A stretch of 12,728 nucleotides of DNA from NCBI GenBank assembly GCA_902494595.1, contig CABUTY010000010.1:1-12728 (forward strand). The letters run 5' to 3'. Each line of letters opens with the position of its first letter. Position 1 is the stretch's first letter. The translations under genes and the position numbers were made by a program. This DNA comes from an uncultured Porphyromonadaceae bacterium. GTDB lineage: Bacteria > Bacteroidota > Bacteroidia > Bacteroidales > Muribaculaceae. Under the pieces are notes generated by a model that was not told the DNA's origin, did not search any database, and saw only the letters and a list, made by a program, of their open reading frames with translations. Positions 5,971-12,728 of this stretch are shown piece by piece.

Positions 5971-7995
5971 TCATTTTATAAGCACTTTCTCTTTTGCGGC
6001 TCCAACTACCTTAACGTAGACGCCCGGAAGAAGATTGCTTTGGGATATGCGTTGCCCGGAAAGGTCGATGTAATACGCGGTTGCGCTCTCTATATCGGTC
6101 TCGACGGAGATCACAGATGTTGATACAGATTTCACCTCAACATTTGGTATAAACCAGCGTTTGCCTTTATTTGCGCCTTCAATCATCAGGGCATATTGAC
6201 CTGCACTAATGAAATCCAAGATTGTTCCGATGATTTCGATTGATTTCTTGGAGTGAGGTTCCAGATAATCCGTACAGTGGTCTAAGTAATCGGAGCCAAA
6301 ATCGTAATCCTCAGGGTCAACTAATACAGCGCTAATATCTGCATATTCCTCATGATCGGATGTATTATACAAATCCACCCGGATTTTAAAGTCTTCTCCG
6401 ATTATCAATTCCGTCAATAGTTCAGCGCCAATAATATTGATTCCGGGCTGAAGGCTTTCCAAGTCTACGTTGACTCCGGCTGCATCTTTAGTAATCCTCA
6501 CATACGGTTTGTAATTCACATTAATTCTTATCTGATGCCATTCTCCGTTATCAAGACGGTAAAGGGGATAAACCTTGTAGGAGCCTTCAGGCAGATTTTC
6601 CGGAACTGTTGCCTTTATATCTGTGATATATTCCTGAGTGGGAATATCGTGGAACTCTTTTCCTGAAGATTTGACAATATATTCTTTACCATCATCTTCG
6701 CTGACGAGTCGGATTGCAAATGAGAAAATGCCGCCAAGACGACCTAAATTATTGAAAAGATAAGTGGTTTTACCCGTATAGTAGGGATATATAGATAAAG
6801 TGTTATTTTTACATTCGGCATATATGCCGGTGAGACAGGCTATATATGACTCCTGCGGAGCAGACCCCGCTTCCGGCAACCGCACTCCGAAGATGGCATA
6901 TTGGTATTCGTTGTAGCCTCCGCCTCCTCCACCTTCTCCAAGCGAAGAGGGATCAAGGGCTGAAAAACGAAAATAGCCATCTGACAAACCATTCCATCCC
7001 CAGTTTATATGGAACAATCCATCGCCGCCATAGCCATCGCAAACGAAAGCATGACCACCAGCACTACTTCTCCCGAGGTAAACCAATGGACGGGATTCCG
7101 ACAATTCATTATAAATCATGGATTCCCATACGGAAGATTCATACAGATCCCGGTATTCGCACCTCACTCCGACATCATAATGGAAATTGTCAACGAGGGC
7201 ATTCGGAATGTCGGCTCCGGATGCTGAAGAACCACCTTTGCTTTCGTCACCATAATCCATATGAAGAGAATACCCTACGGATTTCATAAGATTGGCAATG
7301 GCATTTCTTTGAGTGTCTGTTCCGGAATTTGCATCGGGATATGTAGACAGCATATCATTCCACACCAGAGGATAATCCGCCAGATTTGCGGATAACGTTT
7401 CGTTACCATTATTCCAATAGTAGGATATTTCTCCCGTTCCCCAAGAAGGGTATTTGTGAAAATTCATAACTTGAGCCGTTGCAGTAGCCACACATCCTGT
7501 ATAGGCATTCTTGCCTTTATAAATAGGGCAAAGTCGGTTGTAGGGCAAATCCTGCCCCCACAAGGACTTTATCAACGGTTCAATGGGTGAAAAATCATTG
7601 GAGCGTGACGCGATATATGTTGATGTTACGCCGTTGGATTTTGCCCATTCTATCTGACGCACGTATGTTTCAAGCATGTAAGCCATTGCAGGGGGAATCT
7701 GATTCATATCCGTCAATTCAGACTCGGTATACCCAAAAACTGGGGCGGCTATGTCGTCGGCAGAAGCGAAGACAGTGCAGTCGCCCGTGTTGAACATATA
7801 ATATGCAGGCTGCCCTTTATCCGTTTTCACTGTTTTCACAAGTTTTGGATGTCCACTCGTCGCGGTCAGCATTTTTTGTGCGGAATGTGGCATACCGACG
7901 GCACGGCTCCAAGCTTGTTCAGCTGTCAGTTCACAAGCGCTAAGCGCACCCACTGTCAATATTGCCATAGCAGTTATGGCTATGAATTTTTTCAT
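5971..7995 (-). CDS. C10-family (streptopain-like) cysteine protease precursor, lipoprotein
   Basis: A 674-residue exported cysteine protease. The start MKKFIAITAMAILTVGALSAC carries a lipobox LSAC (Cys21). Residues about 22-135 resemble the C10 propeptide (AWSRAVG, YYMFNTGDCTVFASADD, APVFGYTESE). The mature domain begins near 136 (SPIEPLIKSLWGQDLPYN), with catalytic Cys168 in YTGCVATATAQVM, His315 in SAGGHAFVCDGYGGDG and the HINWGWNG motif at 329-336. A Gly-rich loop (355-360) is also typical of the family. The remaining 290 residues look like beta domains, and the last 35 (AYYIDLSGQRIS...LPGVYVKVV) resemble a type IX secretion/sorting-type tail. It is the fifth gene of the minus-strand cluster, 42 bases after the DUF3667 gene. 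Substrate unknown; C10 enzymes include streptococcal SpeB and Bacteroides Bfp proteases. Asn133 lies in the linker before the mature domain. Confidence 0.93.
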   Translation of the reverse strand: MKKFIAITAMAILTVGALSACELTAEQAWSRAVGMPHSAQKMLTATSGHPKLVKTVKTDKGQPAYYMFNTGDCTVFASADDIAAPVFGYTESELTDMNQIPPAMAYMLETYVRQIEWAKSNGVTSTYIASRSNDFSPIEPLIKSLWGQDLPYNRLCPIYKGKNAYTGCVATATAQVMNFHKYPSWGTGEISYYWNNGNETLSANLADYPLVWNDMLSTYPDANSGTDTQRNAIANLMKSVGYSLHMDYGDESKGGSSASGADIPNALVDNFHYDVGVRCEYRDLYESSVWESMIYNELSESRPLVYLGRSSAGGHAFVCDGYGGDGLFHINWGWNGLSDGYFRFSALDPSSLGEGGGGGGYNEYQYAIFGVRLPEAGSAPQESYIACLTGIYAECKNNTLSIYPYYTGKTTYLFNNLGRLGGIFSFAIRLVSEDDGKEYIVKSSGKEFHDIPTQEYITDIKATVPENLPEGSYKVYPLYRLDNGEWHQIRINVNYKPYVRITKDAAGVNVDLESLQPGINIIGAELLTELIIGEDFKIRVDLYNTSDHEEYADISAVLVDPEDYDFGSDYLDHCTDYLEPHSKKSIEIIGTILDFISAGQYALMIEGANKGKRWFIPNVEVKSVSTSVISVETDIESATAYYIDLSGQRISQSNLLPGVYVKVVGAAKEKVLIK

Positions 7996-8037
7996 GATGC
8001 GTGTATCTTTTGTTGTTTAATTGTCTGTATATCAGTA

Positions 8038-8889
8038 TCAGTCAAGCAGCACCGACATGAAATTTTCCGGCTCAAATATGGCATAATACAAAAGCACTAT
8101 CACCAAAACCGCCGAAATATATATCACGGGTACTGCGACAAAATACAGGATTGTTTTAAGATATTGTTGCATGCGGCTCTTGAATCTATATGCGTGTGAA
8201 ATGCCTATGGCACCCATCACTACCCCATATACTATGAGAAGCAGGTAAATGCAGCCATGCAATAAATATGCGAAAGGAAGAAGAATTGCCGATAGTATAT
8301 ATAGCGCATCGGTCATATACATTCCGGCAGCGGTATATTCCGCAAAATTATAATCTTTTTTGGCACTCTTACGAAAGAACACCGGCAACAGCCATGCACA
8401 GGGAACTCCGACCAAAAGCCATACAAGAAGAGTAGAGTCTCTCAGGTAATACCAGATGGCAATCGCAGGATTCTCAGCGTCAAACATGGCGTCAACATGC
8501 GCCAATGCCGCCTCGTGAGTCTGGTCTCCTATCAGCATCCGAATCACAACCTTCAATAGAATTGAGAACAGCAAGAAAGAAATCGGATCAAGGAGCTTGC
8601 TCCTTTTGCAATTAATGTAGTCCGAAATAACGCTCCACGGTTGCGTCAGCAGTCGGTAGGCGGTTGGAATATATTTTGAATTGGCATGATACACCTCAGC
8701 TATGGAATGGAATACGAAATGTTTCATCGAAAGCCGTTCCACTGAAGCAGGCTGCCCGCAGATATGGCAATATGGCCCATACAGTGGGGCACCGCAGTCC
8801 AGACAATGTTTCTGGGCTGCTCCGTCGCTCACATCAAAGTCGGACGTGTGGTTATGGAGGGTATATATGTCATCCTTTTCCGTTGACAT
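8038..8889 (-). CDS. DUF3667-family zinc-ribbon membrane protein
   Basis: A 283-residue protein with an N-terminal cytosolic region holding a treble-clef or zinc-ribbon motif: Cys29, Cys32, Cys41 and Cys44 (CLDCGAPLYGPYCHICGQP, spacing C-x2-C-x8-C-x2-C). The conserved stretch SKYIPTAYRLLTQPWSVISDYI then SKLLDPISFLLFSILL matches the DUF3667 pattern. About five hydrophobic helices follow, near residues 101-118, 150-170, 187-207, 210-230 and 247-272. No catalytic motif is visible and the role is unknown; a metal-binding inner-membrane partner of the exported neighbours is the most one can infer. It begins 3 bases after the stop of the preceding CsgG/FlgT-like gene, so the two are surely co-transcribed. 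Confidence 0.85.
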   Translation of the reverse strand: MSTEKDDIYTLHNHTSDFDVSDGAAQKHCLDCGAPLYGPYCHICGQPASVERLSMKHFVFHSIAEVYHANSKYIPTAYRLLTQPWSVISDYINCKRSKLLDPISFLLFSILLKVVIRMLIGDQTHEAALAHVDAMFDAENPAIAIWYYLRDSTLLVWLLVGVPCAWLLPVFFRKSAKKDYNFAEYTAAGMYMTDALYILSAILLPFAYLLHGCIYLLLIVYGVVMGAIGISHAYRFKSRMQQYLKTILYFVAVPVIYISAVLVIVLLYYAIFEPENFMSVLLD

Positions 8890-8892
8890 GGA

Positions 8893-9762
8893 TTATTTTG
8901 TATTGGTTGTTACCTTCAATACCTCTCCAGCGTCTATGGCTTGCTTAATTTTATCACCGCCATGCGTGACTTTGCAAAGGCTGAGGTCTTCGCCCTGTAC
9001 TTCTACCACTTTCAGAGTCCCGATTTCAGAACGCGACTCTCGTCCTGCAATAATCCTGACTGAATATACTATCAGTTTTGCGTCCTTATACATTCTATGG
9101 GCTGAACCGAGATCTACGTAAACTTCTTTCTGCTTATCTTTCTTTATTGAAGCACCTTCTACTATTGAACCAGTCCAAGGATACTTGTGTCCATAGTAAT
9201 TGCAGACCTTGCGGTTAAGGGCACTGCGGGCATCGTCCATCGCTTTCTCTTCTGATGCGAGCCATGAGCAATCATCTTCACTGACCTTGAATGTATGGGT
9301 ATCTACAACCTCTCCCGTTTGCGGATTCTTAAGATTTACTGTGACAGAGATAAGACAACGGTAATATTTATGGGTCTTGCCGTCTGACGTCTTGTCTGTT
9401 TTTGTCGTCGAACTGATGTTATTGATGTATCCATCAGCATAAAACACAGGAGCATTTGATTCAATTTCATCCTGACTCAATCCATCCTCAGTGGCGTTGA
9501 GCCGCCACGAGCAGCTTATGCCGCTTACGATGCTTGCCCTCACCGCACCCGCATATTGTGGTAGTTGGGTAGAATGGGTATTACCTGAACTCATGGCATC
9601 CGCCACAGCTATCAGGACATCACCGACCGAAGGCTTCCCTGTTTTCTGAGGCGTATAGCCAAATTCTCCTACGGCAACTTTATATACGACATTCTTGTCA
9701 TCCTGACCGTAAGCAGGAAGAATGAATGACAATGCCAGTAAAATTATTGCTAATCTGTTCAT
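8893..9762 (-). CDS. Secreted CsgG/FlgT-like protein
   Basis: A 289-residue protein with a signal peptide (MNRLAIILLALSFILPAYG, cleavage likely before Gln20). The pattern KVAVGEFGYTP (28-38), then VRASIVSGIS (74-83), and the long alternating beta region with LNRKVCNYYG...PWTGSIVEG (182-203) resemble CsgG / curli-assembly-like and LPP20-like envelope proteins. The end (about 213-285: EVYVDLGSAHRMYKDAKLIVY ... IGTLKVVEVQ ... GGDKIKQAIDAGEVLKV) resembles the FlgT C-terminal beta-barrel domain. No lipobox Cys is present, so it should be periplasmic or outer-membrane associated. It lies 20 bases after the C13 fusion gene and 3 before the DUF3667 gene. The family call is by pattern, so it is moderate; the secreted envelope role is more secure. 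Confidence 0.7.
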   Translation of the reverse strand: MNRLAIILLALSFILPAYGQDDKNVVYKVAVGEFGYTPQKTGKPSVGDVLIAVADAMSSGNTHSTQLPQYAGAVRASIVSGISCSWRLNATEDGLSQDEIESNAPVFYADGYINNISSTTKTDKTSDGKTHKYYRCLISVTVNLKNPQTGEVVDTHTFKVSEDDCSWLASEEKAMDDARSALNRKVCNYYGHKYPWTGSIVEGASIKKDKQKEVYVDLGSAHRMYKDAKLIVYSVRIIAGRESRSEIGTLKVVEVQGEDLSLCKVTHGGDKIKQAIDAGEVLKVTTNTK

Positions 9763-9782
9763 ATCAATTTGTTTGGTTAAGA

Positions 9783-11909
9783 TTATAAAAATTCGCGAAG
9801 CTTTTCACGATACATGTTGCCATAATTTGAGGCATTATAAATTCTGGGATGGGAACCCTTGGTGCCACGCACTGTCTTGTAATAGAGGTCGCGCAGTGTT
9901 ATGTTAGGGTCAGCCTGCACTTCATCTCGGAAAGTCCGTGTAAAACCGTTGGAGAGCCAGACATTTAAATCTCTGTCAAAAACGTCTGCTTTCGAGGATT
10001 CATTGGAATGTGCCGCAGTGAAAACGAGTACTCCGGGAATCCCTTCACATGCTTCGCCGATTGTACCCGAATAACAGGCGTCAAGAACGAACATCAGTTT
10101 ACGATAGCGGTTTTCTGAATTAAGACCGCCTATGAGCCGTTTCATTTCGTCTCCGTAAACATAGGATCCCGAACCCCACATCAGGGTGTTGCGTGAACCA
10201 TGTCCGCACCAGAACATTATAATATTATCATTGTCCGTCGGACTAATCACTTCTTTCAGTTTGTCAGAAGATTTTCCAGTCATGATGTCCCATAAATCTG
10301 CTACCGAAATGTCCGATAGATGGTAATCCACTTTTACGTCATGGTATAGGTTCTCGCCGTCTGATGTCACCCTTATATCTCCCGGACGGGCATTATTAGG
10401 ATGATTGGCGATGTTGTCCTCCATAATCAGGATGATATGTTCATCGTCATACCCATGGCTTTTGAGCATCTGGTAAAATGCGAGTGCATCCGCTTGATGC
10501 CGATAGTTGATCCATGTGTCGGATGCTCCGACAACCACAGCATACCGACTGTTGAGCCGGGGATACGAGAAATCCTTCTGATTTGGATTGAAAGTCTGGG
10601 AATGATTCGAAGTCCAGGCCCATGCCTGTTCAGTGGATATGCTTCCGTCAGCTCCGTTCAGTGTAAGATATTCAAGAGTGGTGAACTTTTCGTTTTCCAA
10701 CAGCCAATGCGCGTAATATGTGCCTGTCACGCTGTTGTGAAACTTGGCATCCCATGTCCAGTCGCTTGACACACCACGAATATCCGGATTCCCTCCTGCT
10801 GCGAGCCGTGAGAAAGTCTCTTGCAAATCTGCGGCAGTCCATCCGTCACAGACGTCACTTTCGCGACCGTCAACCACACGCATTATAGCATCGTTGAGTT
10901 GCTCGTTCTCCCGCCGGGAGAAAATGGAGAATGCCGCAAGCATCAGGGCATCGTACAACTGTGCTTCGCCGGCTACCGGCTCTTCACCGAATTTGCCTAT
11001 ATATGCCGACAACCATCCGCTGCGAGGGTCGGCACTGGGACTGATACCCTCATATATCATATTTTTGAGTTTCCCTTTGGCACCCGGGGAATTTACTATG
11101 TCCGAGCAAAGAATCTCAGGAAATTTCAAATATTCATGAATCTTCAATCCCGCCTTCAACTTACCGATTTCAGCATCCAGGGCTTCGACAAAGGATATGG
11201 AGGATGGGGCGAAAATAACAGATTTATTATTCCATTCGCTCTGACCGCTAAGTTCATTGACAGCCTTGATTACGTCTGCTTCTGTATGGCAGATGAATGT
11301 TTCATCCACCGTCAGATTCAGTTCGATTGCCTGATAAGAAAACCAATCGCTGAATGACTGCCCATAAGGGTCATCCGTGGTTATCAGGGCCACATGACCC
11401 TTCCCACCGAGTTTCGCCTCGGTCAGTAGTATCTCACTTTGGGTAATGTCACTTTGGGTAAAGAACCAGAGCCCATTATGGCCCCCGAAAACACGTTGCA
11501 TCTCAGTGGCAGTCACAGTGGGGAGAAGCATCGGAATCCGACCGCCGACCTGCTGGGCCACGGTATATGCTTTCCCAGAAGAATATGGTCCGACAATTAG
11601 TTCATACTCTCCACTCTTAGCCATATTATTCGCTTTTTCAGCAAGATCCGGCTGGGCTTCGTCAATCCATTCAATATCGAGAGCGATTCGTTTATTCTGT
11701 CCGGCTTGTGCTTTTGATATGTTTTCGAGTGCCCAGGCGGCGGTTGCTTTCCAGTTGTCTGACAGTTCCTGAGGACAAATCACAGCAATTCTGTGATGAA
11801 CTGGCTGGACAGTTTCGGTTCCATCTGGCTCGTCATTCTGACATGCCGCCAACGGCAGCATCAATAAGACGGCAAGTAGCCATGTCTGAAAGTTAACGAG
11901 CTGCTTCAT
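9783..11909 (-). CDS. Lipoprotein fusing a type I periplasmic-binding domain to a C13 legumain-like protease
   Basis: A 708-residue protein of two parts. The signal peptide ends in a lipobox (LAAC, Cys23). Residues about 38-400 resemble a Leu/Ile/Val-type substrate-binding domain (Peripla_BP_6-like): HRIAVICPQ, ELIVGPYSSGKAYTVAQQ at 103-120, IPMLLPTVTATEMQ, QSDITQSEILL, and GGKGHVALITTDDPYGQ at 168-184. Residues about 454-708 are a C13 (clan CD) peptidase: RYAVVVGASDTWINYRHQAD at 455-474 aligns with the legumain N-terminal motif, then HGYDDEHIILIMEDNIAN, catalytic His570 in FWCGHGS and catalytic Cys612 in FVLDACYSGT. The His-Cys spacing of 42 is close to that of animal legumain. Legumains cleave after Asn; specificity here is untested. 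A ligand-binding module controlling the protease is an inference. The start at 11909 is supported by a strong Shine-Dalgarno sequence, and it overlaps the upstream BMP-like gene by 17 bases. Confidence 0.88.
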   Translation of the reverse strand: MKQLVNFQTWLLAVLLMLPLAACQNDEPDGTETVQPVHHRIAVICPQELSDNWKATAAWALENISKAQAGQNKRIALDIEWIDEAQPDLAEKANNMAKSGEYELIVGPYSSGKAYTVAQQVGGRIPMLLPTVTATEMQRVFGGHNGLWFFTQSDITQSEILLTEAKLGGKGHVALITTDDPYGQSFSDWFSYQAIELNLTVDETFICHTEADVIKAVNELSGQSEWNNKSVIFAPSSISFVEALDAEIGKLKAGLKIHEYLKFPEILCSDIVNSPGAKGKLKNMIYEGISPSADPRSGWLSAYIGKFGEEPVAGEAQLYDALMLAAFSIFSRRENEQLNDAIMRVVDGRESDVCDGWTAADLQETFSRLAAGGNPDIRGVSSDWTWDAKFHNSVTGTYYAHWLLENEKFTTLEYLTLNGADGSISTEQAWAWTSNHSQTFNPNQKDFSYPRLNSRYAVVVGASDTWINYRHQADALAFYQMLKSHGYDDEHIILIMEDNIANHPNNARPGDIRVTSDGENLYHDVKVDYHLSDISVADLWDIMTGKSSDKLKEVISPTDNDNIIMFWCGHGSRNTLMWGSGSYVYGDEMKRLIGGLNSENRYRKLMFVLDACYSGTIGEACEGIPGVLVFTAAHSNESSKADVFDRDLNVWLSNGFTRTFRDEVQADPNITLRDLYYKTVRGTKGSHPRIYNASNYGNMYREKLREFL

Positions 11910-12728
11910 ACTCAGCCTCCCTTCTTAGAGCATTCTCATAGTTGGCATCGTAGATATTCTGCCAATATTGAGGATTATCGTAATATCCATCCCAGATGTC
12001 GTTGATTTCGTAGAACAATGTACTCAGCTTCACCGATGCCACTTCGTCTTTCATGCCAAAGTCACGATGACCGGATAGGTCTTCGCCGAATATCCAACGC
12101 GATACATAATCTTTAACAACTGTCTTGACATCGACAAGCATAGAGAAGGGAACACGCTTGCTATATGTGGAGCAGTCCACGTCCATTCCGGCAATCAGCA
12201 TCAATACGAATGGCGATTCTCGCGAAAACTTATAGACACCGGCATTGCTGCCCTTTGCAAGTGGGAAAAAGAAATCGTTCTGATTCTCGGCAGCCAATCT
12301 ATACAGACTGTCCGGCATTGACCATCCGAAATAAGTGTCACTCAGAAAATGTCTGACAATCTTTCCATAAGGACGTGACTTCAGATAGCCGTCCGAAAAT
12401 CCTTTAGCGGCTTCATCTGAAGTAAGGTCTCCTTGCTTACCATAAATGATGTGGACCTTTTCAGAGCCATTGGCAAGACACCCGGAAAGATAAGCCGCAC
12501 CGTAGCGAGAAATACGGAACGTGGCGAAATCGGAGGAGACGCCCGTTCCGTCATGCTCAAATAGAATCACAGATTTTGAAGGAGAGGGATTGACATTGGC
12601 AAGAAGCCCTGAGTATTCGGCATCTGGAAGAATCAACAGGCGCCGTTTGTTGTTCTCGTCATCCGACCATTGCCGAACATATTCGCCGGCCTGCTCCAAT
12701 GTCTTCGGGCGCAGTAACGACACTTCAA
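11893..12728 (-). CDS. BMP/PnrA-like type I periplasmic binding protein (5' end outside window)
   Basis: At least 278 residues; the frame is open to the right edge, so the true start and any signal peptide are missing. A GTG at 12723 is not a convincing start. The order of motifs fits the basic membrane protein / PnrA family: GAAYLSGCLANGSEKVHIIYG then SDEAAKGFSDGYLKS (the family G..aA..... vg...G.......f..Gy pattern), FFFPLAKGSNAGVYKFSRES, LIAGMDVDCSTYSKRVPFSM and VKDYVSRWIFGE followed by HRDFGMKDEVASV. Such proteins bind nucleosides or other small ligands outside the cytoplasmic membrane. The mature protein would be exported, probably as a lipoprotein. The stop TAA lies inside the next gene (17-base overlap), so this is the first visible gene of the operon and is translationally coupled to the C13 fusion, which carries its own type I binding domain. 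The two may bind related ligands or each other. Family assignment is tentative because of divergence. Confidence 0.72.
   Translation of the reverse strand, partial: EVSLLRPKTLEQAGEYVRQWSDDENNKRRLLILPDAEYSGLLANVNPSPSKSVILFEHDGTGVSSDFATFRISRYGAAYLSGCLANGSEKVHIIYGKQGDLTSDEAAKGFSDGYLKSRPYGKIVRHFLSDTYFGWSMPDSLYRLAAENQNDFFFPLAKGSNAGVYKFSRESPFVLMLIAGMDVDCSTYSKRVPFSMLVDVKTVVKDYVSRWIFGEDLSGHRDFGMKDEVASVKLSTLFYEINDIWDGYYDNPQYWQNIYDANYENALRREAEYEAAR
11916..11923 (-). promoter_or_regulatory. Strong Shine-Dalgarno sequence for the C13 fusion gene
   Basis: On the minus strand AAGGGAGG lies 6 bases before the ATG at 11909. Good Shine-Dalgarno sites are uncommon in Bacteroidota, and this one lies inside the end of the BMP-like gene. 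It fixes the start of the fusion protein and suggests strong independent re-initiation. Confidence 0.65.

Noticed and set aside
8028..8042. ATCAGTATCAGT duplication near the DUF3667 stop
   Set aside because: A two-unit 6-base repeat is too short to be meaningful, and it is not an extra copy of the 14-base repeat at 5817.

Overview
The window looks like a chromosomal segment from a gut-type member of the Bacteroidales (Bacteroidota), possibly Muribaculaceae or a Prevotella/Bacteroides relative. Four things point there: promoters of the Bacteroidota TTTG / TAnnTTTG type upstream of pyrH and the AraC-type gene; mostly absent Shine-Dalgarno sequences; many predicted lipoproteins with LAAC or LSAC lipoboxes; and families typical of that phylum (C10 peptidase, DUF3667, DUF3089, WG-repeat proteins, an AraC-type regulator fused to membrane helices). 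No tRNA, rRNA, CRISPR array or insertion sequence was found. All family names come from reading motifs by eye.

Left part (1-4730). A truncated pyrH (UMP kinase) on the minus strand is divergent from a plus-strand gene for a seven-helix membrane protein with a C-terminal AraC DNA-binding domain. Next comes a two-gene plus-strand operon: a small lipoprotein, then a large secreted WG-repeat protein whose start overlaps the lipoprotein stop by 14 bases. The operon has a G-poor leader carrying a perfect 17-base direct repeat and ends at a strong intrinsic terminator near 4689-4724.

Right part (4741-12728). All genes are on the minus strand. In transcription order they are: a BMP/PnrA-like type I periplasmic binding protein (5' end outside the window); a lipoprotein that fuses a type I periplasmic-binding-protein domain to a legumain/caspase-like (C13, clan CD) protease with visible His and Cys; a secreted CsgG/FlgT-like protein; a zinc-ribbon plus multi-helix membrane protein (DUF3667); a C10 (streptopain-like) pro-protease; then, after a 156-base gap, a DUF3089 alpha/beta-hydrolase lipoprotein. 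Spacing in the first five is tight (17-base overlap, 20, 3 and 42 bases), so they probably form one operon. A degenerate copy of the C-terminal tail of the C13 protease lies downstream of the DUF3089 gene.

The best candidate for something new is the right-hand operon: a ligand-binding-domain/legumain fusion together with a C10 zymogen. An Asn (133) sits in the C10 linker just before the predicted mature domain, so a surface proteolytic cascade in which the legumain-like enzyme activates the C10 enzyme is a testable guess. The other notable structures are the nested inverted repeat and 14-base tandem duplication between the C10 and DUF3089 genes, and the C13 tail remnant.
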